The notes: generated by a model not told the origin, from the sequence alone. A stretch of DNA of 64,000 bases from Glandiceps talaboti (GCF_964340395.1 NC_135556.1:1346001-1410000); one strand, 5' to 3'. Numbered from the stretch's first letter, positions 26,600 through 37,875 are shown. Made by a program: numbers and translations.

Positions 26600-27554
26600 T
26601 ACACCATAGTACATATGGAAGACTGGTGAGGATTGCGACCTGCGAGTTGCAAAACTGCGACATGCGACATGCGAGTTGGAAAACTGCCACCTGCGACTTG
26701 TTAGCCTCGATTTCTCATTTCTCGTAATACTAGAGATTAGGGTATTTATTGTGGGGAAGGGCGATTTGGCCAATTGGAATATACCGTGCAGTTTCGTCCA
26801 GACACGAAGGAGCCTCGAAAAGCTATCTAAATACAACCCCCGTGAGCTAGCTATTTACCATAAGCTTACTGTTAGTACTCGCGAAGTGACCTGTGACCAA
26901 GCTGGTCAACGCACACTCTGTGGAATAATTAATCTTACCAGTACCCATGTATGTTTCGCTCTTGCAAGTGTTGTGGTCGAAAATAAATAATAAAATTACT
27001 ATGTTATGCGTAATACACTCAAAGTTACATTCGCCAATGCAAAGAGTTGAATGATGTACACAGCCGCTGCAGCCTCGGCAAGGCGAGGCAACCATCGTGC
27101 TTTTCGCTGGGTCGGCAAGCTCGGGACTAAAAGTGGCCCTGAAGAAAGTCCCCGGATCAGATTGCCAATTCTCTAATACGACGAGAAAAGACGAGAACAA
27201 CACACATACAAGCGTATCGCGGCTACCTTGGTCAGCGCCAACGTTGAATTCGGTGAGTATTATTATTACCTTTCCCTGACAAGACGTAGGTCAACTAAAT
27301 GACTTTAAAATCGTTGTTTTTAGCTATAGGAATGTGTTCATAGTGTTTTGGGTATACTGATCATTCACCCTCCTTACAAAATTGGTATTTCTCGTGATCT
27401 TAATATTGACGCAACAGGCCTAGTTTGAATGTCGTAATATTTGCAATTCAGAAATAAGAAGGTATTAACCCTCTTTTTTATGCGGGGTTGTTTCTTTACA
27501 CACACAAAACTACAACTTGGGAACTAGTAACGAATGTTTTATTTCCTGTCACAT

Positions 27555-28785
27555 ATTGTGATCCCATATCTAATGTGATTATGTCTAACAATGATCCGGA
27601 GACATTCTAATGTGATAATATTGTCTAACAGTGATCCAGGGACATTCTAATGTGAAAATATTGTCTAATAATGATCCAGGGACATTCTAATGTGATAATA
27701 TTTAAACAATAATGTACGCCCTCCCAGCCCATAATGGACGAAAGCAAACTTTGAACGACATAATGGGCGAGGCGTCAGCCGAGCCCATTATGGAGTGCAA
27801 AGTTTGCTTGAGTCCATTATGGACTGGGAGGACGTACATTATTGTTATTATTTTATAGTTTTGCCAATTCCAGTGAATTTGTAGACCGAGAAACGCAAAA
27901 CAACGTATAATATACACAGCGCTGAACATCGTCTGCCATGTTCGGCCCGGAAGCTGAATACTAATCATAGCGACACACGTACGTACACGTACACGTACAC
28001 ATATACACTCCAATGAACTGCTGTGAACACAAATTTGTTTCATGAATGCGTTGTATTTTTAAACAGTGGAAATGACAATCATAAGTAACAACATACATTT
28101 CGAAAAAGTACCTAGTCGTATGGAGAAACAGAACAAATAAGCTTGTATTGTTATACTCGTTCCGGGGCCGCGATGCCCAATAACGGAGTACATTATCAGT
28201 AATAATGTACAGCGATGACGTCACAAAATTCACTGGAATTGGTAATGCTATAATATAATGTCTAATAATGATCCAGGGACATTATAATGTGATAATATTG
28301 TCTAATAATGATCCAGGGACATTCTAATGTGATAATATTGTCTAACAATGATCCAGGGACATTCTAATGTGATAATATTGTCTAATAATGATCCAGGGAC
28401 ATTCTAATGTGATAATATTGTCTAATAATGATCCAGGGACATTCTAATGTGATAATATTGTCTAATAATGATCCAGGGACATTCTAATGTGATAATATTG
28501 TCTAATAATGATCCAGAGACATTCTAATGTCATAATATTGTCTAATAATGATCCAGGGACATTCTAATGTGATAATATTGTCTAACAATGATCCAGGGAC
28601 ATTCTAATGTCATAATATTGTCTAATAATGATCCAGGGACATTCTAATGTGATAATATTGTCTAACAATGATCCAGGGACATTCTAATGTGATAATATTG
28701 TCTAATAATGATCCAGGGACATTCTAATGTGATAATATTGTCTAACAATGATCCAGGGACATTCTAATGTGATAATATTGTAATA
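27555..28785. repeat. 40-bp minisatellite, interrupted
   Basis: 40-bp units with core AATGATCCAGGGACATTCTA followed by ATGTGATAATATTGTCTA. There are about three units before and thirteen after an insertion at 27703-28257. Beyond 28786 the same motif appears reversed (GTCCCTGGATCATT) and more diverged. Confidence 0.9.
27703..28257. mobile_element. Hairpin-rich insertion in the 40-bp array (MITE/foldback-like)
   Basis: The array is broken at 27703 and resumes at 28258. The left portion 27708-27844 folds back on itself (ATAATGTACGCCCTCCCAG with CTGGGAGGACGTACATTAT, and an inner pair AGCAAACTTTG / CAAAGTTTGCT). The right portion is bounded by TGCCAATTCCAGTGAATTT (27863-27881) and its inverse AAATTCACTGGAATTGGTA (28226-28244). 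A further palindrome GTACATTATCAGTAATAATGTA lies near 28190-28210. No transposase ORF is present. Confidence 0.65.
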
Positions 28786-29870
28786 AATGTTCCGTGAATC
28801 ATTTTATGCTAAAATTGAATACTCCTGGATCATTTGTCATCACACGAATATGTCCCTGGCTCATTTAATGTTAATATTCAATTATTCAATGTTCGTAGAT
28901 CATTCTAAGATAATATCACTTGAGGATGTCCCTGGATCATATTATGCTCAACATTGAATGTTCCTGGATCATTCTAAGTCAATATCACGTTACTGTAGTA
29001 AAATGTATGTCCCTGGATCATTTTATGTTATATCGAATGTTCCTGGATCACTGTTAGGCAATATCACATTATAATGTTCCAGGATCATTGTTAGACAATA
29101 TCACATTACAATGTCCCTGGATCATTGACGTTAAAACTGAATGTTCCACATTGGTTGTAAAAGAATATCAAACTACATGACTGTATATTTTCCAAGAATC
29201 GTTTATGAAACAATTGAATGTTCACAGTTCAGTGTTGATAGACATTCCACAGAACCCTTGTTCATTTTGAGATAAAATTGAGGAATTAGAATGTCAATGG
29301 ATCATCATCATCGTAAGATAAAAATTGAATGTCTCTGCATCATTGTTAAAAGATACTGAATCACAATATGTCTGATTTATACGATTACAAGAAATAACCA
29401 TTAAAATGATCGTGCTCTTGTATAAGTTATAACACTATGTACATGTTCCTATTGGTAAAAACAACGTCTTTCAAGTCATTTACTTTACCTACGTCCTGTC
29501 AAGGAAAGGTAATACTCACCAACTTCTAACTTCTCAGATGATGCGTGAACTGTGGTGGCTCCCAATTACACGAGCAAAACGCAAAGTAGTCAAAAATAGC
29601 CGCGACTTTTTCGAATAGATTTACGCATGCGTGTGTGTTGTTCACGTATTTTCTCGTCGTGGCAGAAAATGACCCGGGGACAGCTGATCCGGGGACTTTC
29701 TTCAGGGCCACTTTTATTTAGTCCCGAGCGGGTCTGCAAGTCATAGTACGCACGCCACCGTTATAATTATATGGGAACCGTTAACCGGATTCGCAGGGAA
29801 TATGCTACCTGGTGTGCTGTATCTTAAAAGCGTTGTCTTCACCGGTCTTCCATAAGTACAAGAAAAAAAC

Positions 29871-29876
29871 AACAGC

Positions 29877-29918
<42 letters not shown>

Positions 29919-30189
29919 AACCTACCTCCTTACCTAAGGAGAGGAAATTGGTATGACAACAATTTTTTTCCCATAACTGTGACAGCAAATTTTTTTCCGG
30001 TTGTCCTGCATCAAATTAGTTTTTCCATATGCAGAAGCAATGCAAATTTATTTTTCTCGGTTACCAATTTTGTAATGTGCGGTTCATAACTATGTACCTA
30101 CATGTCACTTGTTCACAACTAACTTGTTCTGTGTAAGTAGCAATACGTAGCAGTTAACAATCCATGCTTTTATTTAAGATAGATAGCTG
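29871..30189. repeat. AAC microsatellite and T-rich flank
   Basis: An (AAC)n run at 29871-29916 is followed by T-rich sequence (ATTTTTTTCC motifs). Similar T-rich sequence reappears at about 31735-31815 beyond the PLE relic. No gene seen. Confidence 0.75.
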
Positions 30190-30218
30190 GTAAAAAAAAT
30201 CCATGAGGAGTTGACTGA

Positions 30219-31611
30219 CCACTCGGCTAACTGACCTTTAAACCAATTTATTATTACCAAACAAAATAATCAAGTTTGAACCAACCTTGGAAAATGCTTC
30301 CACCTATTTACAAACTTGATCTAACAACCCACAATACAAACGGTGGTTTTCCTCTAGTAGCCTCTGTTTGTAGATATCTACAAACTAACATGTGGTTGTA
30401 GTATGGGCTCACCAGCTTCTCCAAAGATAGCTGACATCTCATTCCACAAACTTGGGTGTCGCATTATGTATGGATAAAATGTCACTTTGGACACGTTTCA
30501 GAGATGTCATATTCATGCTATTCCGTGGCACACAAACCGAACTCAATATTTTGAGTGAAAAGATAAATGAAATACACCCAACATTAAAATTTTCGTTGGT
30601 CAGCTCAGAAACGGAAGTGGTATGCCTTGATTTGGTGATTTACAAAGGTCATAGGTTCAAACAAACCAAAAGGTTGGATATCAAGACTCACACCAAACTC
30701 GTCTAGTTCCCATACAGTATCGATCGTTACGATTTATACAATATAGAAACCACATTCTGGTCATCCAGACTACACCAAACCAACTGATACTTTTCAGTAC
30801 CTCCACAGACAATCATGTCACCCAAATTCGGTCTTTTGTGATTTTATTAAATTGAAACAATGAGGTATGAACGTGCAGTACTGAAGAAGATTTCCAAAAC
30901 AAATTGAAATTCTTCATAAACAAATTGACATAAACAGGATACAACATCAGAAGTGATTCGTTCGTTAGGTCCATTATGAGAATAGGGAGACTTATCTCCG
31001 AAATCGGACACCAACTCAAGAGATTCCTCTAGTCTTCAAATAAATATATATAGTCCCAGCATCAAAGCGTCTAAACTAAAAGACGCATTAACAAAACATT
31101 GGGAACTGCTAGAAAATAATGTAACCTTGAACCAACTGTACCCGACCAAACCAATCATAGCACAGAAAAGAACGAAACAAAAATCTTAAGAGACATACTT
31201 GTCACAACTGAACTGAAGTCCTCTGCCTCTAAAAGCAAGGCTGAAAATAGCCATGCTGATCATAATGTGATTAAAATACTAGCATCTCTACTTGATGAAC
31301 AATATTGAATTTTAAGACAAACAAATGCGACAACGTTGTCTTGTTAGACATAACTGCGACTGATGAAGGACCCCAACAGCCGGTCTGAAACGTCTTAAAA
31401 GAAGGGTCAACTAGGTGTCGACCAGGGGACTTATCGCCAATGTCTTCCCTGCTAGCCTACCCTAATACCAGGGTCAATAACCTTGACAAACCGGTCACTT
31501 GGCTAAGTGACCTTTCAACCAGTTTATCATACCAATTTAACAAAATAATCAAGTTTCAACCAGCTATGGAAAATGCTTCCTTTTATTAACAAACTTCAAT
31601 TAACAACCCTG
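30219..31611 (+). mobile_element. Degenerate Penelope-like element with pseudo-LTR-like direct repeats
   Basis: Direct repeats of about 115-120 bp (30219-30332 and 31492-31611, sharing AAAATAATCAAGTTT and GGAAAATGCTTCC) flank an RT relic. Motifs: MGSPASPKIADISFHKL (30401-30451), then after a frame change RFRDVIFMLFRGTQTEL, HPTLKFSLVSSETEV and LDLVIYKGHRF to the stop at 30704-30706. More remnants (ETMRYERAVLKKI, LKDALTKHWELLE) continue to about 31150. The catalytic box expected as RDD reads RDV. Direct pseudo-LTRs are typical of PLEs. A CTGATGA and GAAAC pair at 31360-31391 lies just before the downstream copy. Confidence 0.72.
31345..31405 (+). ncRNA. Partial hammerhead-like core in the PLE relic
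   Basis: CTGATGA (31360-31366) and GAAAC (31387-31391) are separated by a segment that can pair as AG(G)ACC with GGTCT, as in the conserved CUGANGA - stem II - GAA core of hammerhead ribozymes, which PLE terminal repeats are known to carry. A convincing stem I is not seen, so this copy is probably eroded. Confidence 0.4.
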
Positions 31612-31899
31612 TGGTTATATGGTAAACGCCATGTCATACACTTATTTAATATTGATGGTGTTCGTAGTCCCCTTCTCTTTATTACCGCCTAAATTTAGCT
31701 GATTTCAGCACATCACAACAATTTCTGTCTGTTTGAACAATTTTTTTTCTCAAGCTATTATGGGATTAAATTATTTTTTTCCCTCCTTCACCTGCCGACA
31801 ATTTTTTTTCTCAAAATCCTCCTCCCCTCCAGATATCAAATGGTTCTCCCCTAAATTGTACACACACAGACACTCTTCTCAGAGACACTCACGTACATT

Positions 31900-33090
31900 C
31901 AAGCACACGCGCAAAGACACAAATACACCCACGCATGTATGCATGCACGCACGAACACACAGACAAAGACACAGACACAGTAGGCATGCAGATACGCATG
32001 CACACACACACACAGCTTGTTAGCTAATGAACACACCCCCTTCGACCAATTATTTCTTGAAGATAAAAGAAGACCAAGGTATTTGTAATACATTACTGTT
32101 TCAATTACGTTGCCATCAAAGTACCACTTTTCAAAACGGGAGAGATGTCCACCTTTTCTAGCTTTTGTTTTAGCAAGGTTAACTTGCATACGCCACTTTG
32201 TATAGAAAGTAGAAAGGATATCAATTAGATGCTGTAAATTTGTGACTGGGGTGGCAAAAATGATCACCTCATCTGCGTAAAGGAGGGCAAATCAATCGTA
32301 CATGTCTTGTGTTAGTTCGATGCCCGATTGATCGGACAACATTAACATCGTATTAAGTTCTTCGATGTAAAAACTAAAAAGAATGGGACTGAGAATGCAG
32401 CCTTGCCTTACACCTGCTGGGCAATCAAAGTATTGCGAAGTATCATTGCTGGCTCTCACACACGATTTGATCTCACTATACATACTATTGTAGAATATGG
32501 TACATTTTGCCTTGAATACCCACTGATGCTAGCTTGTACTACAGAAGTGAATGGTTAACTTTATCAAGTGCCTTGGAAAAGTCTATAAAGAGACAATACA
32601 GTTTTCCACGTCTTATACGCAAGAATTTCTGGATAATAGCGTATAAGACAAAAATGTTATCAATTGTACTGTTTTTCCTGAAGCCTGCTTGACAATCTGA
32701 AATCATATTGGTGGCTTCAGACCACTTGGTTAAACGCTCATTTAGAATTGTAGTAAAGACTTTTCCGAGAGCATTTAATCAAGATATTCCTCTGTAATTG
32801 TTGGAATCACTCGAATCTCCCTTTTTCAGTAGAGGAATAACAATAGCAGAAGACCATTCAGAAGGAAAGTTTCCTGTGTCCAAAATATGATTAAAAAGCT
32901 CCACTAACACTGGTAAAATTATATTTGCAGAACAGTTATAGAATTCGTTGGGAATCCTGTCTGGACCGGGAGATTTCCCAGCTTTCAAGTTTCTCAAACA
33001 GTTTAGAACCCCAATCTCTGTTATTCGAGAATTTAAAATATTACTACTATCATCGGTAGCCTCTGATTCAACCTGAACAACATGATCGCG
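31900..33090 (-). pseudogene. Third LINE relic: reverse transcriptase and C-terminal fragment
   Basis: Minus-strand RT motifs: AGKSPGPDRIPNEFYN, WSSAIVIPLLKKGD and NNYRGIS (32779-32997), then in other frames CQAGFRKN and FIDFSKAL, RQGCILSPILFSFYIEEL (about 32400), LYADEVIIFATP (about 32255) and LAKTK, RKGGHLSRFEKWYFDGN, YYKYLGLLLSSRNNWSK. The catalytic YADD box is YADE, a TGA stop lies directly before it (near 32290), and several frame changes occur. Both ends are missing; one end abuts an AC-rich microsatellite (31905-32015), the other TACA/GACA repeats. Same C-terminal type as the two LINEs at the left. Confidence 0.82.
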
Positions 33091-33104
33091 GAGATTCTCT
33101 TTTC

Positions 33105-33180
33105 ATACATACATACATACATACATACATACATACATACATACATACATACATACATACATAGAGACAGACAGACAGAC

Positions 33181-33231
<51 letters not shown>
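33105..33231. repeat. Compound microsatellite (CATA)n then (GACA)n
   Basis: CATA repeats at 33105-33163 change into GACA repeats at 33168-33231. It sits between the third LINE relic and an inverted-repeat element. Confidence 0.93.
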
Positions 33232-33233
<2 letters not shown>

Positions 33234-33240
33234 CCTATGT

Positions 33241-33688
33241 GTATATATGTTACACCCAATATGTGAAATTGCCCAGTTCATGAAATGTGCATGTAACTTT
33301 GCCCAGTTCATAAAATAGTCATCCTTATGCAAATGAGAGTATAGATTATGATCTAAAAGGAGCGAAATTAAATTTTTGTGGCAAGAGTTTTGAACTGAGG
33401 TTTTGATTATCGAACGCTATTAAAACACAAGCTACACTGAATTATTATAAAATAAGAATTGTGAAGTGATGAGTTTGTAAATACATGGCATTGATAATAA
33501 AGTTGTTTGATTCTTATTCTTTTTTGTGTGTGTCCTATAAAAGATGCTCATTTCATGTGCTGGGCATATCTTACCATACCCACTTCATAACCTGGGCAAC
33601 ACGATTGACTATTTCATGAACTGTGCAAAGTTACCTACCCATTTCATGAAATGGGCAATTTCACAGATTGGGTGTAACATATACACAC
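33241..33688. mobile_element. Terminal-inverted-repeat element (MITE-like), about 450 bp
   Basis: The ends are inverted copies over roughly 75 bp. The left begins ATATGTTACACCCAATATGT and the right, reversed, ATATGTTACACCCAATCTGT. Both continue GAAATTGCCCA and, further in, GTAACTTTGC and GTTCATRAAATAGTCA. No coding capacity in between. The outer flanks are TA-rich, so a TA target duplication is possible but cannot be proven. Confidence 0.68.
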
Positions 33689-33889
33689 TAAGTAGTTTCA
33701 TTTGAATATATACTATACACAATAAAGTGTTTATGGCCAAGACGTTTCGCTCAGCTAATATATATAGATGGTGCAGAGCCCATGATCAATTATACATGCA
33801 ACGCTCTTGCCTAAAGAGTGAGAATGGACACATCATATTTGAATATGTTAACATAACTTGCCATCTATTCTCTACATGTCAATGACTAG

Positions 33890-33997
33890 GAACTGTACAT
33901 GGCGAAGAGGAAGAATCCCCAGTAACGGTCGGTTCAGCGCCAGATGGTGGAAGCAACGATGGAGAAGTAACTAACTCAGGCCGTGAGAACGGCGACA
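33890..33997 (+). CDS. Exon B of the acidic-stalk gene
   Basis: Acceptor AATGACTAG at 33889, donor GACA/GTAAGC at 33998, close to the GTAAGT consensus. The exon is 108 bp, phase 1 on both sides. The single G left by exon A plus GA here makes a Gly codon, and the frame continues TVHGEEEESPVTVGSAPDGG and on to Asn/Gly/Glu-rich sequence ending NGD. Composition matches exons A and C: acidic, Gly/Ser/Thr/Asn-rich and hydrophilic. It is isolated between a 13-kb intron upstream, filled with arrays and retroelement relics, and a 3.7-kb intron downstream that starts with a poly-C run. Confidence 0.68.
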
Positions 33998-34014
33998 GTA
34001 AGCATTCTAATTAA

Positions 34015-34032
34015 CCCCCCCCCCCCCCCCCC
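34015..34032. repeat. Poly-C run just inside the intron after exon B
   Basis: Eighteen consecutive C residues, starting 17 bp after the donor of exon B. G-rich on the opposite strand. Confidence 0.9.
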
Positions 34033-34903
34033 GCCACCACCTTCATTCTTCACACAACACTACTTGGCCCTCAATTAGTTTACAAATTGGGCTCCATCGT
34101 CTTACGGTCGAACATCATTTAGTTCGCCATAAGTTTAAAAAATACAATATTACACTTTTTGTCATATAACCTTAGCATTTGGGTGTTTGGGACACACACA
34201 ATTCTTGTTTGAGACACACTGAATCCTGGTCATAAGACCTTAGCATTTGACGTTTTATGCTACAATTTACTCTACCACAGAACACATCAAAAGATGCGTT
34301 AGTCGGAGGTGACTTCTTCAAAGCATCCTGCTTTACACACTGTTACAATTTCGTGTGGTGTCTAAGACACACTAACTTCTGGTCTGTCGAACAGAGTAAA
34401 TTGTTGACATTAACTCTCAAATGCCGCTTTCAACGTTGAAGAGAGCGCTCGAGCAGTCAGTAGACGTCTACTACGCGATGTCCAGTGTTTTCGGTGACCA
34501 TCCCGCTTTCCACTGATATTTCTCGTGTCTCCTTTTTCACCCCTCTCTCGCTGTGTCTTTTCGTAGAGTACGTACGTCCAGTGTCTACATCAAATTTTAA
34601 AAAGTGGTGTATGATACGCTCAAACTTCAATGATTCTTCATCCAAATAAGATGGTACTCTGCCGTGACAGTAGTCCTGCTTGCATACGGAGTAAGTCGTC
34701 CCTTGAGCGAAATGCGTACACCGTCTGCGAGCATGACTACCGTGAAAGTGACTCTTCAGAATCGCAATATCACAATTTACGACCTGTTTTCTTGGTCGCG
34801 GTCCAATGGATGTTTCGCATCTCGTCGGCCATCTAGGTCCATGGAATCGTAAAAAGGGGGTACTTTTTCAGATCACCCTCCGAGAATATGGGTACGATGT
34901 CCC

Positions 34904-35007
<104 letters not shown>

Positions 35008-35030
35008 GGATTAGGTGTCGTTGAAGGTAA

Positions 35031-35101
35031 AGCTCTGGATTTATACACTACGGGGTTTTGACACGACGTGTCGAAACCCCGTAGCATAGAAATTCAGAGC
35101 T
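35031..35101. other. Strong palindrome/hairpin
   Basis: CTACGGGGTTTTGACACG (35048-35065) faces ACGTGTCGAAACCCCGTAG (35066-35084), a near-perfect 18-bp stem. An outer pair AGCTCTG (35031-35037) / CAGAGCT (35095-35101) is separated by a few mismatches. It lies inside the larger inverted structure. Confidence 0.7.
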
Positions 35102-35907
35102 AGTTGAAGGTAAAACTTCCCGGATTTCGGAAAAAAAGGGATTTTCTCCCAGATTCAGTATACAAAAAAGAGAGGTTCTTTTTCATTGAAATATTAACTG
35201 GAAAAGGGGTACATATGAAATTTCGCTAACAAGCCGGGGTACCCACCAATGCATGATCGAGCGACTGCCACTGCTGGGGCGTCGCGACGCGTCGGAGAGT
35301 CAGAATTGTACGGGGTGTTGGTCACCGAAAACACCCGTACTGTCAATCCGTGTTGACGGCCCTTTGATATGTACTGTTTTAGAGTAAATTGTTGTAGAAA
35401 ATGCCCAAATGCTAAACTCTTATGACCAGGATTCAGTGTGTTTCGAACACCTCAATTCTGGTCATAAGACCTTAGCATTTGGTTGTTTTCTGCAACAATT
35501 TACTCTAAAACAGAAGACATCAAGGGTTCCGTCAATGAGAGCTGATGCAGACACAAGTTGGTGTGGTTTCGACTGGAGTGTTTGTTTTGTCGCCTGGAAC
35601 TGACGCATCTTTTGATGTGTCCTGTTTTAGAGTAAATTGTTGCACAAAACGGCAAATGCTAAGGTCTTATGACCAGGATTCAGTGTGTCTCAAACAAGGA
35701 TTGTGTGTGTCTCAAACAAGAATTGTGTGTATCTCACACACCCAAATGCTAAGGTCTTATGACCAGGATTGTGTGTGTTTCGAACAAGGATTGTGTGTGT
35801 TTCGAACAAGAATTGTGTGTGTCTCAAACACCCAAATGCTAAGGTTTTATGACAAAATGTGTAATTCGTTGACCACATTTAATTTGGATGTTCCCGTAAC
35901 AGTGATT

Positions 35908-35908
<1 letters not shown>

Positions 35909-35965
<57 letters not shown>
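35909..35965. repeat. (GAA)n microsatellite
   Basis: About 19 AGA/GAA repeats on the plus strand (purine tract, able to form triplex DNA). Confidence 0.95.
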
Positions 35966-35966
<1 letters not shown>

Positions 35967-36143
35967 GTGAAAGAGTGGTATTGTAGTTAATATATGGCTC
36001 AGTATATTCAGACTTCGGCTATCATTGAGCTATCATCTTTGCTGCAAGCTTTGCTTATATTCTAATCAAACTCTATATATTCGTTTCTACTCAAAGAGAT
36101 CCAACAGCTATACCCACCCATTCTACACTACCAATTACAAGTC

Positions 36144-36534
36144 CTTGCAGCGAGCGATCACCGTGCCAATTTCTTGCAGCGAGCGATCACCATGCCAATT
36201 TCTTGCAGCGAGCGATCACCGTGCCAATTTCTTGCAGCGAGCAATCACCGTGCCAATTTCTTGCAGCGAGCGATCACCGTGCCAATTTCTTGCAGCGAGC
36301 AATCACCGTGCCACTTTCTTGCAGCGAGCAACCACCGTGCCAATTTCTTGCAGCGAGCGATCACCATGCCAATTTCTTGCAGCGAGCAATCACCGGAAGC
36401 GTGCCAATTTCTTGCAGCGAGCAATCACCGTGCCAATTTCTTGCAGCGAGCGATCACCGTAAGCGTGCCAATTTCTTGCAGCGAGCAATCACCGTGCCAA
36501 TTTCTTGCAGCGAGCGATCACCATGCCAAGAACA
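36144..36534. repeat. 29-bp minisatellite, about 13 units
   Basis: Units of 29 bp with TTGCAGCGAGCRATCACCRT then GCCAATTTC. Two units carry extra bases (GAAGC or AAGC after ACCG). All three plus frames stay open because 29 bp cycles through frames without stops; not a protein. Intron between exons B and C. Confidence 0.93.
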
Positions 36535-37449
36535 TTTGTTCTGTTGTTGATTTGTGTATTTTAAAACGTCTCTTCTGGCAATGTTTAACATCACAACTGT
36601 GTATGAGCATCTTTGTCGATATAATAAACTAAATATTTGGCATAACTGTATTCAAAGGCCAACCGATGACCTTAGATGCGGTATAAGTATGTGGCGTCAA
36701 ATCTAAGTCTTATGATGGGTTTACCCCTGCAGAATAGGATTAGACAGCCACCAGTGTTCTTAATCTTAATATGGCATATCTACAAAACAGCATTGGAATA
36801 TATTCCACCAGCACATCAACCAATTAATCAAATAAGTTATCATTAAGCTATTTTGTATGTAACTCCGACACCAATATTTCCTATAGTGGTATGACATTCT
36901 ACAAAACAAACAAAAATGGGGTTGTGTTGGTTTTAGAAGTAAGTCGCGAAAGAAATAGAACCGACAACGAAATGAAATATGTTGTTGATCAACAGAATAA
37001 AACACTTGTGCAAGACATAATGTGTATCAAATCTGTTAGTAACATGTCAGTACTTCCGCTGAACAGTGCAATGGAGATATATACAGATTGCCCAAACATC
37101 TTCGCTTAGAAGAATTAAGTACGAAGATGATCAAGTAGGTCTGAATTCAAAGACACGTGCATGCGTGTAGCAACGTTGTCCACAGCCATCCAGCCAAGCT
37201 GGCAAAAAGCACTGTAAAATACAGCAGTTGGTGGCGCTCACACTGCGCCACCTTCAATCCCAAAATGCTTTGGTGTGTAATTTATTACTATCACAGTCCT
37301 TCTATCATATAGAGGGACTGTGATACAATGTACAACGTCAAATGTACACGAGATCACCAGGTAAATCACCCTTATGACAGAATATTGCGAAATAAAAATA
37401 GTAAACAACACGCATGTGAAGGCTTTAAATCCTATGCGCTTAAATGGCT
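36535..37449. other. Intron DNA with two hairpins
   Basis: A plus-strand open frame of 72 codons (36891-37109) shows no recognisable domain. Hairpins occur at 37230-37252 (GGTGGCGC / GCGCCACC) and 37289-37325 (TATCACAGTCC / GGACTGTGATA). Nothing else seen. Confidence 0.45.
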
Positions 37450-37571
37450 TGTATACTCCCCGGGGAGTTGAGGAAGACATAAGGGCCGTTGTGCAGTTCT
37501 GATCCGAGCCAGGGGTAATAATTGGAAAGCACTTTGAGCACGGAGTGGGAAAGCACTATATAAGAACCCAA

Positions 37572-37612
<41 letters not shown>

Positions 37613-37662
37613 GTAGTAGTAGTAGTAGTAGTAATAGTAATAGTAATAGTAATAGTAGTAGT
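37450..37662 (+). mobile_element. Probable SINE/LINE 3' end with ATT-type tail
   Basis: GAAAGCACTTTGAGCACGGA, GGGAAAGCACTATATAAG and ACCCAAC precede (ATT)n and then (AGT)n at 37567-37662. A conserved AAAGC-CTATATAA element directly before an ATT tail is a layout often seen at 3' ends of animal SINEs and L2-type LINEs. The 5' boundary is unclear, so the family is not assigned. Confidence 0.45.
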
Positions 37663-37725
37663 ATTAAACAAACAGCTACCGTTAATTTAAAGTAGCTCAA
37701 GAAATATGGAAGTTTTCGTTTCTAG

Positions 37726-37875
37726 GTGAACACGAGGACGCGGACGTTGTTACTTCTATTAATGCAGAACGGGAAGAAAGCCGCGGGGGTATGACGACTT
37801 CAAGGGCGGAAGGCAGCAACAATGAAGGCAATAATGGTCAAAATACTGGGGAAGGGGGTACCAATGCAGATGGCG
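37726..37875 (+). CDS. Exon C of the acidic-stalk gene
   Basis: Acceptor GTTTTCGTTTCTAG at 37725, donor GGCG/GTGAGG at 37876. This is the longest internal exon, at 150 bp, phase 1 on both sides. The A from exon B plus GT gives Ser, then EHEDADVVTSINAEREESRG, followed by a strongly Asn/Gly/Thr-rich stretch (about 25 residues, including GSNNEGNNGQNTGEGG). No stop in this frame. The low-complexity Asn/Gly tail suggests an unstructured linker. The splice acceptor begins only about 60 bp after a trinucleotide microsatellite (37567-37662), and the intron that follows holds the AT-rich array. Confidence 0.7.

Larger units (their letters stand above)
26600..29875. repeat. Large imperfect inverted structure around a 40-bp array
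   Basis: The left arm 27108-27345 matches the right arm 29428-29735 in reverse orientation. Shared pieces include CTCGGGACTAAA, GTGGCCCTGAAGAAAGTCCC, GGTGAGTATTA and GACGTAGGT. A further outer pair is 26603-26635 and 29838-29873 (GGAAGACTGGTGAGGA / TCTTCACCGGTCTTCC). The interior is a 40-bp array, direct at 27555-28785 and inverted and degraded at 28786-29350. The arms are GC-richer than their surroundings. They encode related short peptides (ALKKVPGS, TTRK, NNTH), which may be remnants of a coding or promoter-proximal segment. Confidence 0.7.

Noticed and set aside
26676-27203. Two overlapping frames of 104 and 118 codons on opposite strands
   Set aside because: They overlap antisense, have no known motif and lie in the arm of a large inverted repeat, so chance openness is more likely.
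36025-36632. Three overlapping plus-strand frames of 115-152 codons (AITVPISCSERSPCQFLA-type repeats)
   Set aside because: They are one 29-bp tandem repeat read in three frames. No frame is preferred.
36891-37109. 72-codon plus-strand frame in the intron between exons B and C
   Set aside because: It ends at its own stop and is much longer than the other exons. No good acceptor/donor pair in phase 1 was found, so it was not added to the gene model.
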